Position numbers and translations under genes: made by a program. From Kordiimonadales bacterium IMCC3096 (GTDB taxonomy: Bacteria; Pseudomonadota; Alphaproteobacteria; Minwuiales; Minwuiaceae): a stretch of 64,000 bases of DNA. The notes beneath the pieces were generated by a model. It was not told the origin of the DNA and ran no database searches. It saw only the letters and a program-made list of their open reading frames with translations. Each line of letters opens with the position of its first letter. The stretch's first letter is position 1. The stretch covers positions 2,509,501 to 2,573,500 of the forward strand of contig CP018227.1 of the NCBI GenBank assembly GCA_016865035.1, read 5' to 3'. Shown here in pieces: positions 1 through 9,021 of this stretch.

Positions 1-2219
1 CCATTGATCACCACCGGCGGTCCGGCGACGCAACCTGCCTCGCCGCAGCCCTTGGTGCCCAGCATGTTGGACTGGCAGGGGATCTCTTCGCGATTGAAGG
101 TGAAGTAGGGCACGTCGTCGGCGCGGGGCATGCCGTAGTCCATGAAGGAACCGGCGACCAGCTGCCCGTCCTCGTCGTAGACCGCATGTTCCAGCAGGGC
201 CTGGCCGACACCCTGCACGATGCCGCCGTGGACCTGGCTCTCGACGAACAGCGGGTTCACCACGCGTCCGAAGTCATCCACCACCGACCAGCGGTCGATG
301 TTGACCCGGCCCGTCGCCGGATCGACCTCGATCTCCGCCACGTGGCAGCCGTTGGGATAGGTGATCGGGTTCAGCGCCGTGGTCTCGCGCGTGTCCAGGG
401 TCTCGATCTGCCCGGCCAGCGCCATTTCCTTGGCCTTCTCCGCCAGATCGACAATGTCGATGGCCCGGTCGGTACCGACGACGCGGAAGTTGCCTTCCCC
501 GAATTCGATGTCCACCGCGCTGGTCTCGAACAGTTCCGCCGCGGCTGCCTTGCCCTTGTCGATCACCGTGTCGGACATCTTGTTGATTGCGGTGCCGGTG
601 GAGACCAGCGAGCGGGAGCCGCCGGTGCCGCCACCGGTCGGGATCGCGTCCGTGTCGCCCATGATGATGCGGATCCGCTCCGCATCCAGCCCCAGCCGGT
701 CGCTGACGATCTGGGTGAAGGCGGTCTCATGCCCCTGACCGTTGGACTGGGTGCCGACGAAGATGGAGACCATGCCGTCATCCTCGAACCGGATCGCAGC
801 CGATTCCTCGGGCATGCCTGCGGTGGCCTCCACGTAATAGGCGATGCCGCGTCCGCGCTTCCAGCCACGGGCCTCGGACTCGGCCCGACGGGCGGCGAAA
901 CCGTCCCAGTCGGCTTCCTTCAGTGCGCGCTCCATGATGCGCGGGAAGTCACCGGAATCGTATTTCTCCCCCGTCGCGGTGGTGTAGGGCATCTGCTCCG
1001 GCTGCACGAAGTTGCGACGGCGCACCTCCTCCGGCCCGAGACCTGTCTCCGCCGCGATCCGGTTCACCAGCCGCTCGATCAGATAGATCGCTTCCGGCCG
1101 GCCCGCACCACGATAGGCGTCCACGGGCGTCGTGTTGGTCATGACGCCATGCACGTCCAGATACATTGTCGGCACGTGATAGACGCCGGGCAGCACCTTG
1201 GCATGGGCCGCCGTCGGAATCAGGCAGGACATGGTGGACAGGTAGGCGCCCAGATTGGCGGTGGTATGGACCCGCAGCCCCAGGAACTTCGCGTCCGCGT
1301 CGATGGCCATCTCGGCATAGGACCAGTGGTCGCGGCCCTGCGTGTCGGTCAGGAAGGCTTCCTGCCGCTCGGAGGTCCAGCGCACGGTCCGCTTCAGCTT
1401 TCGCGCGGCATAGGCCGACAGGATGTGTTCGGGATAGAAGAACAGCTTCATGCCGAAGCCGCCGCCCACGTCCGGCGTGACGATGCGGATCTGATCCGCC
1501 TCGATCCCCAGGCACCCGGCGAGCTGGCGCTTGATGCCCCAGCCACCCTGCGTCGGGGTATAGACGGTGACGCGATCCCCCTCCGCATCCCAGGTGGCGA
1601 TGGCGACCCGGGCTTCCATCGAATTGGCGACGACGCGCTGGTTGATGACCTCCACCCGCACGACCTTGTCGGCCTTGGCGAAGGCTGCTTCGGTCTCGGC
1701 CCTGTTGCCATGCTCGAAGTCGAAACAGAGATTGCCGGGCGCCGATTCGTGCAGCAGCGGCGCACCGGGTTCCTTGGCGGCGCGCGCATCGGAAACGGCG
1801 GGCAGCGGATCATAGTCCACCATCACCGCGTCGGCGGCATCCCGTGCGGCGGCCATGCTCTCCGCCACCACGAAGGCAATGCCGTCACCCACATGCCGGG
1901 CCTTGTCCACGGCCAGCGCCAGATGCGGCGGCTCGGCGCGACCGGAGCCGTCCTTGTTCTTCACCGGCCAGAGGCTCGGCAGTCCGCTGACACCGGCGTC
2001 GACCAGTTCCTGACCGGTGATGATGTCCACGACACCGGGCATCTGCTTGGCGTCTTCCACATCCACCGACAGGATGGTCGCGTGGGCGTGTGGCGAGCGC
2101 ACCACCATTGCGTAGAGCTGGTCGGGGAACTGGTGATCGTCCGAATAGTTGCCGTGTCCGGTAATGAAGCGCACATCCTCGACGCGGCGCACAGCCTGCG
2201 CGATACCGAACTTGGTCAT
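1..2219 (-). CDS. CoxL-type (form II) molybdopterin-binding subunit of a xanthine dehydrogenase/CO dehydrogenase family enzyme, C-terminus cut by window
   Basis: Large molybdenum-cofactor subunit of an aerobic CO dehydrogenase/xanthine dehydrogenase family hydroxylase. About 739 residues are visible, starting MTKFGIAQAVRRVEDVRF; the ATG at 2217-2219 follows a GAGGGG ribosome site. Visible motifs are VGGGFGMK, the active-site loop AYRGAGRPEA near residue 366, and KGCGEAG with the conserved catalytic Glu near residue 725. True CO dehydrogenases (form I) have AYRCSFR in the loop, so the AYRGAGR loop marks a form II enzyme whose substrate is unknown. The usual medium FAD and small 2Fe-2S subunits are not in view and would have to lie to the left. 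The frame runs off the left edge without a stop. Confidence 0.93.
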   Translation of the reverse strand, partial: MTKFGIAQAVRRVEDVRFITGHGNYSDDHQFPDQLYAMVVRSPHAHATILSVDVEDAKQMPGVVDIITGQELVDAGVSGLPSLWPVKNKDGSGRAEPPHLALAVDKARHVGDGIAFVVAESMAAARDAADAVMVDYDPLPAVSDARAAKEPGAPLLHESAPGNLCFDFEHGNRAETEAAFAKADKVVRVEVINQRVVANSMEARVAIATWDAEGDRVTVYTPTQGGWGIKRQLAGCLGIEADQIRIVTPDVGGGFGMKLFFYPEHILSAYAARKLKRTVRWTSERQEAFLTDTQGRDHWSYAEMAIDADAKFLGLRVHTTANLGAYLSTMSCLIPTAAHAKVLPGVYHVPTMYLDVHGVMTNTTPVDAYRGAGRPEAIYLIERLVNRIAAETGLGPEEVRRRNFVQPEQMPYTTATGEKYDSGDFPRIMERALKEADWDGFAARRAESEARGWKRGRGIAYYVEATAGMPEESAAIRFEDDGMVSIFVGTQSNGQGHETAFTQIVSDRLGLDAERIRIIMGDTDAIPTGGGTGGSRSLVSTGTAINKMSDTVIDKGKAAAAELFETSAVDIEFGEGNFRVVGTDRAIDIVDLAEKAKEMALAGQIETLDTRETTALNPITYPNGCHVAEIEVDPATGRVNIDRWSVVDDFGRVVNPLFVESQVHGGIVQGVGQALLEHAVYDEDGQLVAGSFMDYGMPRADDVPYFTFNREEIPCQSNMLGTKGCGEAGCVAGPPVVIN

Positions 2220-2250
2220 GTCTTGATCCCCTCAGAGCAGAAACAGGCGC

Positions 2251-2277
2251 GGCCCCGCAGACTCAGCCGACGGGGCC
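2251..2277 (-). terminator. Hairpin downstream of the DMT transporter gene
   Basis: GGCCCCG at 2251-2257 pairs perfectly with CGGGGCC at 2271-2277 around a 13-base loop. It lies 62 bases past the stop of the minus-strand transporter gene and just before the coxL-like start. Only a weak T-rich run follows, so it may be a terminator or a leader hairpin of the next gene. Confidence 0.4.
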
Positions 2278-2339
2278 GTTCGTCCTGATGTTAGGTATGA
2301 CGCGCGTTTTGGCAAGCCCGCAGAGACAGACGCGCAGGG

Positions 2340-3227
2340 TCAGCGGCGGCGCGTCGTCAGGAAGACACCTGTCAGGATCAGGGCCACACCGGCGGCGTGG
2401 AACGGCTGCGGATGCTCGTCCAGCAGGATCACCGAGCCGATGGCGACGAAGGCCGGGGCCAGATGGATGAAGACACTGGCGCGGTTGGCACCCAGCAGCT
2501 CGATCCCCCGGTTCCAGAACATGTAGGCGAGGACAGAGGCAAACAGGCTGACATAGAGGACGGAGGCCAGCGCCACGACGTTCAGCGGCACGAAGCGGTC
2601 CAGCACCACCATCTCGTGCACATAGAACGGCAGCAGCACCAGGTCGCCCACCGCGAAGGTCACGGCCAGGAAGCCCAGGGGCCCGACGGCGGGCCGGCTG
2701 CGCAGCAGCGCCGAATAGCCGCCATAGCAGATCACTGCGGTCAGTACCCAGAGGTCACCGGGATTGAAGCGGAGTTGCGACAGGTAGGCCGGATCGCCCC
2801 GGGCGATGATCGTCGCGACACCGGTCAGGGAGACAAGGATGCCTGCCACCTGCCAGGGGCCTGGCCGGTCCCGGAACAGCAGGAAGGACAGCACCGCGAT
2901 CCAGACCGGCATGGTGGACTGCAGCAGGGACGCGTTCAGCGCCTCCGTCCGTGCGACGCCGATATAGACCATGGTGTTGAAGCAACTCACCCCCAGAACC
3001 GACAGGATCAGGATGATCGGCCAGTTGGCGCGATAGACCGGCAGGTCGCGGCGGAGCTGTGGCCAGGCGAAGGGCAGGATCATCAGCAGTCCGACCGCCC
3101 AGCGCCAGAAGGCCAGTCCCACCGGCGGCACAGTCTCGTGCACCATGCGCCCGATCAGGAAATTCCCGGCCCAGAACAGCGGCGTCAGCACCAGCAGCAG
3201 GTATGGCAGATCGAACAAGCGGCGCAC
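2340..3227 (-). CDS. DMT superfamily (EamA) transporter
   Basis: Integral membrane exporter of the drug/metabolite transporter superfamily, 295 residues, the usual length for a protein with two EamA repeats and ten helices. The N-terminal stretch LLLVLTPLFWAGNFLIGR is typical of an EamA first helix, and the second EamA half begins near residue 150. The start is a GTG at 3225-3227 preceded by GGGGGA. Substrate cannot be told from sequence; members export amino acids, metabolites or drugs. It stands alone between the coxL-like gene and the mgtE operon, with hairpins at both ends. Confidence 0.88.
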   Translation of the reverse strand: MRRLFDLPYLLLVLTPLFWAGNFLIGRMVHETVPPVGLAFWRWAVGLLMILPFAWPQLRRDLPVYRANWPIILILSVLGVSCFNTMVYIGVARTEALNASLLQSTMPVWIAVLSFLLFRDRPGPWQVAGILVSLTGVATIIARGDPAYLSQLRFNPGDLWVLTAVICYGGYSALLRSRPAVGPLGFLAVTFAVGDLVLLPFYVHEMVVLDRFVPLNVVALASVLYVSLFASVLAYMFWNRGIELLGANRASVFIHLAPAFVAIGSVILLDEHPQPFHAAGVALILTGVFLTTRRR

Positions 3228-3253
3228 GGACCCGGTCCCCCCTGACGGTCAGC

Positions 3254-3295
3254 CTTGCGGCGGGACTGATCGCAGCTTTTCAGTCCCGCCGCAAG
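3254..3295 (-). terminator. Long hairpin after mgtE
   Basis: CTTGCGGCGGGACTG at 3254-3268 is perfectly complementary to 3281-3295, giving a 15-bp GC-rich stem with a 12-base loop, 16 bases past the mgtE stop on the minus strand. No clear U-tract follows, so termination may be weak or factor-assisted, or the hairpin may protect the mRNA 3' end. Confidence 0.6.
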
Positions 3296-3310
3296 ATTGT
3301 GTCCCGCCTG

Positions 3311-4639
3311 TCAGACCAGCATGGAGAACAGGGCCGTCGCGATGCCGAGGAAGGAGAAGAAGCCGACGATGTCCGTCACCGTGGTCAGGATGATCGACGA
3401 CGCTACCGCCGGATCCTGCTTCAGCTTTGCCAGGATGATCGGCACCAGTGCGCCGGAGGTTCCCGCCGCCACCATGGAAATGATCATGGATATGACGATG
3501 ACCAGCATCAGCCCCGGACTGCCGCTCCAGATCAGCACCCCGACACCACAGGTGATCGCGATGCCGATGCCGTTCATCAGACCGGCCTGAACCTCCTTGC
3601 GGGTGACGCGCACCCAGTCGGCAACCCGGATCTCCCGCAGGGCCAGCCCCCGCATGGTGACCGCCAGCGCCTGTGCCCCGGCGTTGCCGGACTGACCGGC
3701 GACCACCGGCAACAGGATGGCAAGGGCCGTGACCTGCGCGATGGTATTCTCGAACACGCCGACGACCGATGCGGCCAGGAACGCGGTCAGCAGGTTGATC
3801 TGCAGCCAGGGCTGTCGCTTGCGCACGGCGAAGAAACTGGTCGAGAGCGCATTCTCGTCACGTCCGCCGCCGACCATCATCTGGGCCGCTGCCGTGGCGT
3901 CCGCCCGCACCGCCTCGATCATCGCCTGGTTGCCCACCAGGCCGATGGGGCGCCCGTCGGGGCCGATCACCGGCAGTTCACCGATATGCAGCTTCTCGAA
4001 GGTCTCGGCGATGGTGGTCTGCGGGTCCATTGGACTGAGGGCCGCAGGCACGCCCACGCTCAGCTCCGACAGTTCCTGAGCCGGATCGGCGAGCAGCAGC
4101 GCCTTGCACTGGACACGCCCGGCAAGCACACCTGCATCGTTGGTGACGAGGATGGAGACAGGCCCGTAGTCCGGCGTCTGGCGCAGCAGACGGATCGCCG
4201 AATCGACACTGGCGGAGCCGCGCAGGATGATGACGCCGGTCTGCATCAGGTTGCCGGCCGTTCCGGGCGGGTAGCTGAGGATCTCGTCGATCTCCCGCCG
4301 GATGCCGTCGCTCAGCCCCCCGAGGATGCTTTCCTGGCGCGACTTCTCGAACGATGCCAGCAGACGGGCCGCGTCACCCCGGTCGATCTGCTGGACCAGC
4401 AGGACCACTGTCTCGTCGTCCAGCAGGGGGGCCACGGCGGATGCCTGACCGGATGATATGTGCCGCCAGCTTGCGACCAGACTTTCCGGTGGCAGTGTCC
4501 CGAGGGCCGTGGCGACCTGATCCGCATCGAGCTCATCCAGCCCCGCTGCCGCTTCGCGCGGGAAGCTGCGGGCGTAGGCCCCGACCAGATGCAGCAGGTC
4601 CGAATCCGGTGCGGCAGTCCCGGCGACGGTCGCGTTCAT
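3311..4639 (-). CDS. mgtE: Magnesium transporter MgtE
   Basis: Mg2+ channel/transporter of the inner membrane, 442 residues, full family length. Order: MgtE N-terminal superhelix (about 1-130, ending in PGTAGNLM), a CBS pair (about 140-265) that senses cytosolic Mg2+, then a five-helix membrane domain from about 285. In the membrane domain VAGQSGNAGAQAL matches the conserved GGNxGxQ element and DPAVASSIILTTVTDIVGF carries the conserved DPA and pore Asp residues. The start overlaps the stop of the upstream MgtE-N/CBS gene by 4 bases, so the two are translationally coupled. Confidence 0.95.
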   Translation of the reverse strand: MNATVAGTAAPDSDLLHLVGAYARSFPREAAAGLDELDADQVATALGTLPPESLVASWRHISSGQASAVAPLLDDETVVLLVQQIDRGDAARLLASFEKSRQESILGGLSDGIRREIDEILSYPPGTAGNLMQTGVIILRGSASVDSAIRLLRQTPDYGPVSILVTNDAGVLAGRVQCKALLLADPAQELSELSVGVPAALSPMDPQTTIAETFEKLHIGELPVIGPDGRPIGLVGNQAMIEAVRADATAAAQMMVGGGRDENALSTSFFAVRKRQPWLQINLLTAFLAASVVGVFENTIAQVTALAILLPVVAGQSGNAGAQALAVTMRGLALREIRVADWVRVTRKEVQAGLMNGIGIAITCGVGVLIWSGSPGLMLVIVISMIISMVAAGTSGALVPIILAKLKQDPAVASSIILTTVTDIVGFFSFLGIATALFSMLV

Positions 4640-5484
4640 GCCCGTTCCTCCCGTCCACTGTCCGCCGTCCGGCCGGCAAGCAGGGCCGTCATCGTTCCGG
4701 TCAGCCCGGTTTCCAGCAGCACCATCGTATCCAGTGCGGAGCGATCACCGGAGCTGCCGGCGCTGGCGGCCGTGCCCGCCATCATGGCGCGGCGCAGGTC
4801 GCCATAGCCGATGCAGCCCACCAGGCGTCCACGCCGGTCTACGGCGGGCCGAATCTCATGCTCCAGCCAGTCCTCGTCCTCCGCCGCCATGTGGACCGCC
4901 GCTGCAGCGGGGATCGCGGAAACATCCGTGATCGGCAGATCGCCGATCAGCGCGTCCGGCGTGGCGCGCATCAGGTCCAGCGCCGACAGGGCGCCGGTGG
5001 GGCGGTTCGCGCCATCGACCAGATAGATCGGTGCCCAGCCGACCGGTCGCGCACGCCGTACCCGGGCGGTCACTGTCTCCACCGTTTCGGCCCCGCGTGC
5101 CCTGGCGACTTCCGTCGCCATCAGGGCACCGACGGAGGACTTCGGCTGGCTCATGACCAGCGCCACCCGCGCACGCAGGGTCTTCGGCAGGCTTTCGAGC
5201 AGGGCCGCCGCATCTTCATCGCTCGCCTGTCGCAGCATGCGCCCGATGTCCGACGGGGCCATGCCCCGGATCAGCGTGGCGCGATCCTCGTCCGACATGC
5301 CGAGCAGCACGGGAACCGCGCGGAGCGGGTCGAGATGGTCGAGCAGCTTGCGCGCGCTTTCCCGGTCGAGCCGCCCCATGGTTGCGCCGATGCGCGCAGG
5401 CTCCCATTCCGCGACGGCGCGGGCCGCGGCGCTGGGGTGCTCGATGATGAACTGCCTGACGACATGGGTGAGCGTGTCACTCAT
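4636..5484 (-). CDS. MgtE N-domain plus CBS protein without membrane domain
   Basis: A 282-residue soluble protein resembling the cytosolic half of MgtE. Residues about 1-125 form an MgtE-N-like helical repeat region (for example WEPARIGATMGRLDRESARK), followed by a CBS-like pair (about 130-250). No membrane helix follows; the protein ends in an Ala/Ser-rich tail. It overlaps both neighbours, the channel gene upstream by 8 bases and mgtE downstream by 4. Inference: it may form mixed oligomers with, or regulate, the full-length MgtE. An alternative is a decayed mgtE duplicate, but the frame is intact and the overlaps are tight, which argues for a working gene. Confidence 0.85.
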   Translation of the reverse strand: MSDTLTHVVRQFIIEHPSAAARAVAEWEPARIGATMGRLDRESARKLLDHLDPLRAVPVLLGMSDEDRATLIRGMAPSDIGRMLRQASDEDAAALLESLPKTLRARVALVMSQPKSSVGALMATEVARARGAETVETVTARVRRARPVGWAPIYLVDGANRPTGALSALDLMRATPDALIGDLPITDVSAIPAAAAVHMAAEDEDWLEHEIRPAVDRRGRLVGCIGYGDLRRAMMAGTAASAGSSGDRSALDTMVLLETGLTGTMTALLAGRTADSGREERA

Positions 5485-6310
5485 GATCGACCTCCTGGCC
5501 CAGGATGGTGCTCGACTGTTCCAGGAACGCCTTGGCAGGAACCGAGACCCGGCCCTCCGCTGTCTCGATGATCATGGCGGTGGCTGTCAGGGCGAGGATC
5601 GTGCCTTCATGCTCCCCGACGCGGATACGCTCCCCCACCCGGTAATCCGCGCCCAGATGGCGGGCGCCGATCAGGTTGGCGACAAGGGTGCGTGCGCCCA
5701 GCGCGAACGCCAGCGCCGCGCCACCGAGTATGGCGGCCAGCACGATGCCCACCACCGTGATGACGATGGTGACGTCGATACCGACCTGATCCACACCCAC
5801 GATCAGCAGCATCCCGACCGTCACGGCCTGGATGGTCCGGCCCGTGACCTCGCGCTGTGTCGTGGAGAGGGTGGTCAGGGCATTGATCGAGATCCGGTAG
5901 GCCAGATTGCCCAGCACCAGTCCGGCGGCGATGATCAGCAGGCCGGAGAGGATGCTCGGCAGCCAGATGATCAGTTCCTCCAGCCAGGCGGAGAGAACGT
6001 CGAGGCCCAGCATGCTGCCGGCGGTTGCCAGGAACAGGACCAGGACCGCCCAGTAGACGACATCCGCCAGGATGCGCCCTATGGGCCTGCCGCCCGCCAC
6101 GTCGGAAAGTCCGAGAGGCATGCGGTCGGTCAGACGGCTCAAGCCGCCGGACAGCTGCAGGGTGATCGCCCGCAGCAGCCGTGCGACAAGCCAGCCGACA
6201 AGGGCAAGCACGACCGCAGCGACAAGGTTTGGCAGAAAGGCGATAAACTGTGCCAGCAGGCCCGAAAGTGTCTCCAGCACTGACTCCGAAAGTCCGGACA
6301 TCTTTTCCAT
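5477..6310 (-). CDS. Small MscS-like mechanosensitive channel family protein
   Basis: A 277-residue inner-membrane protein. Three or four hydrophobic segments (about 13-40, 77-97, 105-130, 160-185) precede a pore-lining helix rich in Gly and Ala (GGAALAFALGARTLVANLIG) and a short beta domain (VGERIRVGEHEGTILALTA) typical of MscS-like or conserved-TM-helix proteins. The ATG at 6308-6310 is chosen because AAGGAAA lies upstream; an open frame continues to 6484 but has no better start. It heads the operon with the MgtE-N/CBS gene and mgtE, suggesting a joint role in ion or osmotic balance (inference). Confidence 0.85.
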   Translation of the reverse strand: MEKMSGLSESVLETLSGLLAQFIAFLPNLVAAVVLALVGWLVARLLRAITLQLSGGLSRLTDRMPLGLSDVAGGRPIGRILADVVYWAVLVLFLATAGSMLGLDVLSAWLEELIIWLPSILSGLLIIAAGLVLGNLAYRISINALTTLSTTQREVTGRTIQAVTVGMLLIVGVDQVGIDVTIVITVVGIVLAAILGGAALAFALGARTLVANLIGARHLGADYRVGERIRVGEHEGTILALTATAMIIETAEGRVSVPAKAFLEQSSTILGQEVDHE

Positions 6311-6473
6311 GTTCGGCAAATTTCCTTGAACAGGTTTTTTTACGCTACTTCTTGATGGGCATCGGGTTAGCGTTGCGTGCATCAGACTGCACCATTGTTT
6401 CGTGTCGCTGTCATTTGAATTCGTGTCGGATACAGAACACCCGACGCCAGGGATCGGAGGGGGGAGAGACCGG

Positions 6474-7118
6474 ATGGCACGCATGAAGAAGGCTGATGTG
6501 GAGGTGTTCTTCCAGCGTCTGTCGGACGCGGATCCGGAGCCGAAGGGGGAACTGGACTACGTGAACGCCTACACGCTGCTGGTGGCCGTGGTTCTCTCGG
6601 CCCAGGCAACGGATGTCGGGGTCAACCGTGCGACAGGTCCGCTGTTCAAGCGTGCCGACACGCCGGAGAAGATGCTGGCGCTCGGCGAGGACACGGTGCG
6701 CGATCACATCAAGACCATCGGTCTCTACCGCAACAAGGCAAAGAACGTGATCCTGCTGTCGCAGCAGCTGCTGGATCGCCACGGCGGTGAGGTGCCCGAT
6801 ACGCGGGAGGAACTGGAGGCACTCGCGGGTGTGGGCCGAAAGACCGCGAATGTGGTGCTCAACATCTGGTTCGGGCAACCGACCATCGCTGTCGATACGC
6901 ACCTGTTCAGGGTCGGCAACCGCACCGGGCTGGCGCCCGGCAAGACGCCTCTGGCCGTCGAGCTGCTGCTGGAGAAGCGGGTGCCGAAGCAGTTCCTGCG
7001 CCATGCGCACCACTGGCTGATCCTGCACGGGCGCTATGTCTGCAAGGCGCGCAAGCCCGAGTGTGGCCGCTGCCGCGTCATCGACGTGTGCCAGTTCAGG
7101 GAGAAGACGGCAGAGTAG
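6474..7118 (+). CDS. nth: Endonuclease III (DNA glycosylase/AP lyase)
   Basis: Base-excision repair enzyme that removes oxidised pyrimidines and cleaves the AP site. The 214 residues match the family length. The helix-hairpin-helix LAGVGRKTANVVLN holds the catalytic Lys, VDTHLFR the catalytic Asp, and the C-terminus carries a 4Fe-4S loop with Cys spacing C-x6-C-x2-C-x5-C. The ATG at 6474 follows GGAGGGGGGAGAG; the frame is open upstream, but that part does not resemble the family. It is transcribed away from the mechanosensitive channel operon. Confidence 0.97.
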   Translation: MARMKKADVEVFFQRLSDADPEPKGELDYVNAYTLLVAVVLSAQATDVGVNRATGPLFKRADTPEKMLALGEDTVRDHIKTIGLYRNKAKNVILLSQQLLDRHGGEVPDTREELEALAGVGRKTANVVLNIWFGQPTIAVDTHLFRVGNRTGLAPGKTPLAVELLLEKRVPKQFLRHAHHWLILHGRYVCKARKPECGRCRVIDVCQFREKTAE

Positions 7119-7144
7119 GGGAAGGTTATCTTCTGCGACCTGTT

Positions 7145-7194
7145 CTGTCCTTCTCCCCACCCGACTGCCTACGGGAGTCCCTGGTGGGGGACAG
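7145..7194. repeat. Decayed copy (D) of the dispersed hairpin repeat
   Basis: CTGTCC (7145-7150) pairs with GGACAG (7189-7194) and CCCCACC (7155-7161) with GGTGGGG (7183-7189), with a 4-base bulge on the left arm. The loop contains ACGGGAGTCCCT, which on the opposite strand resembles the loop of the full copies (AGGATACTCCCG). It lies directly after the nth stop codon, the same kind of position as the other copies. Confidence 0.6.
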
Positions 7195-7240
7195 GGATGG
7201 ATCAGCCAACGGTCAACGCATCCGGGGAGGGACATGCAGC

Positions 7241-7759
7241 ATGGTCAGGACGATAGAGGATCACGGTGGCAATGATCAGGGTGGCCGGCGGTTGCGGGAA
7301 TCCTTCGGACGCTGCTTCGAGGATTTCGTGGTTGGCGATATCTACGAACACCGTCCCGGTCGCACGATTTCGGAGGCGGACAATACCTGGTTCACCTTGC
7401 TGACCATGAACCAGCATCCGCTGCACTTCGACCATGCCTATGCGGCGAAGTCGGAGTTCGGGAAGCCGATCGTCAATTCCGCCCTCACCCTGGCCGTGGT
7501 CACGGGGCTCAGTGTTTCGGACGTGAGCCAGAAGGCGGTGGCCAATCTGGGCTGGACCGACATCCGCATGCCCGCGCCTGTGTTTCACGGTGATACGCTG
7601 ACGGCGGAGTCGGAGGTGCTGGAGATGCGGGAGTCCGCCTCCCGCCCCAATGACGGGATCGTCACGGTGGAAACGCGCGGCTTCAAGCAGGACGGCACAC
7701 TGGTCATCGCCTATCGGCGCACCGTTCTGGTGCCGCGCCGGGGGCACGAGATCGACTGA
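7241..7759 (+). CDS. MaoC family (hot-dog fold) dehydratase
   Basis: A 172-residue MaoC-like hydratase of the type found beside acyl-CoA and mesaconyl-CoA pathways. The conserved beginning FEDFVVGDIYEHRPGRTISEAD is followed by NQHPLHFDHAYA, where the Asp/His pair that polarises water in R-hydratases is expected. The ATG at 7241 follows GGGGAGG. An acyl-CoA dehydrogenase gene starts 25 bases after the stop, so the two probably form an operon acting on one CoA-thioester route. The substrate is not determined; small dicarboxyl or branched acyl-CoAs are possible. Confidence 0.9.
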   Translation: MVRTIEDHGGNDQGGRRLRESFGRCFEDFVVGDIYEHRPGRTISEADNTWFTLLTMNQHPLHFDHAYAAKSEFGKPIVNSALTLAVVTGLSVSDVSQKAVANLGWTDIRMPAPVFHGDTLTAESEVLEMRESASRPNDGIVTVETRGFKQDGTLVIAYRRTVLVPRRGHEID

Positions 7760-7784
7760 ACAGCCCTGGGGAGGGGAACAGGAC

Positions 7785-8975
7785 ATGAGTGAGACAGATC
7801 GCGAGATTGTCGGGCGCTCCGGCGAGTCGATCAGTGAATCGGACGAACGCCAGTTGCTGGACTCCATCGACCGCTGGCTGGAGCGCGATGTGCGCGACCG
7901 GGTGCTGGACCTGGAACACGCCGACGAATATCCGCACGAGATGGTGGCGCAGATGCGCGATCTCGGGCTGTTCGGTGCTACCGTCGGGCGCGAATGGGGG
8001 GGGCTGGGGCTGCCCGCCCAGACCTATTCCCGCATCGTCAGCCGGATCTCGGAGGTCTGGATGTCGCTCACCGGCATCTTCAATTCCCACCTGATGATGG
8101 CGGCGGCGGTGGAGCGTTTCGGCACCGAGGCACAGAAACGGCACTTCCTGCCCCGCTTTGCCAGTGGTGAACTGCGCGGCGGCCTGGCGCTGACGGAACC
8201 CCACTGCGGCACCGACCTTCAGGCCATCCGCACAAGGGCCGTGCGCGATGGCGACGACTACGTGATCAATGGCGCCAAGACCTGGATATCCAACGGGATA
8301 GAGGGCGGGGCCGTTGCCCTGCTGGTGAAGACGGACTGGGACATCGAGCCGCGCCACAAGGGGATCAGCCTGTTCATCGCGGAGAAGGGGCCGGGCTTCA
8401 GCACCGGGCGCAAGCTGAAGAAGCTTGGCTACAAGGGCATCGATTCCGCCGAACTGGTCTTCGAGGACTATCGCGTACCCGCCGACAATCTGATCGGCGG
8501 CGTGCCGGGCCAGGGCTTCCGTCAGACAGTTGGCGGGCTGGAACTGGGGCGCATCAACATCGCGGCACGTGGCGTGGGCGTGGCCCAGGCGGCGCTGGAC
8601 CGTGCCGTCGAGTACGCCCAGGTGCGCGAGACCATGGGCAAGCCGATCGCGGAGCATCAGGCGATCCAGCTCAAGCTGGGCGAGATGGCCACCCGCTGCC
8701 GCGCCGCGCGCCTGCTGACGGAGGACGCGGCCCGCGCCTATGACCGGGGGAAGCGCTGCGACATGGAGGCCGGGATGGCCAAGCTGTTCGCATCAGAAAC
8801 CGCGCTGGAGAACGCCACCGAATGCATGCGCATCCATGGCGCCTATGGCTACAGCCAGGAATATCACGTCGAACGCTATTTCCGCGACGCGCCGCTGATG
8901 TGCATTGGGGAGGGCACCAACGAGATGCAGCGCATCATCATCGCCCGCCAACTGATCGCCCGGAACCCGGCGTAG
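7785..8975 (+). CDS. Acyl-CoA dehydrogenase
   Basis: FAD flavoenzyme forming the alpha,beta double bond of an acyl-CoA, 396 residues. Visible marks are LTEPHCGTDLQAIRTRAV (flavin and substrate binding), the K-x-W-I-S-N segment, and the C-terminal YFRDAPLMCIGEGTNEMQR, where the Glu of EGTNE is the expected catalytic base. The ATG at 7785 has GGGGAGG upstream. It lies in an operon with the MaoC hydratase. Electrons would pass to ETF. The exact chain-length preference cannot be read from the sequence. Confidence 0.94.
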   Translation: MSETDREIVGRSGESISESDERQLLDSIDRWLERDVRDRVLDLEHADEYPHEMVAQMRDLGLFGATVGREWGGLGLPAQTYSRIVSRISEVWMSLTGIFNSHLMMAAAVERFGTEAQKRHFLPRFASGELRGGLALTEPHCGTDLQAIRTRAVRDGDDYVINGAKTWISNGIEGGAVALLVKTDWDIEPRHKGISLFIAEKGPGFSTGRKLKKLGYKGIDSAELVFEDYRVPADNLIGGVPGQGFRQTVGGLELGRINIAARGVGVAQAALDRAVEYAQVRETMGKPIAEHQAIQLKLGEMATRCRAARLLTEDAARAYDRGKRCDMEAGMAKLFASETALENATECMRIHGAYGYSQEYHVERYFRDAPLMCIGEGTNEMQRIIIARQLIARNPA

Positions 8976-9021
8976 GGTTGGGGGAGACGGGCTGGCGCCG
9001 CTTCCCAAGAAAGGAGCCCGA

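Noticed and set aside
186-2288. A 700-codon open frame on the plus strand, antisense to the CoxL-like gene
   Set aside because: The minus-strand frame shows clear CoxL motifs from end to end; the plus-strand frame has no family features and arises from the high GC content.
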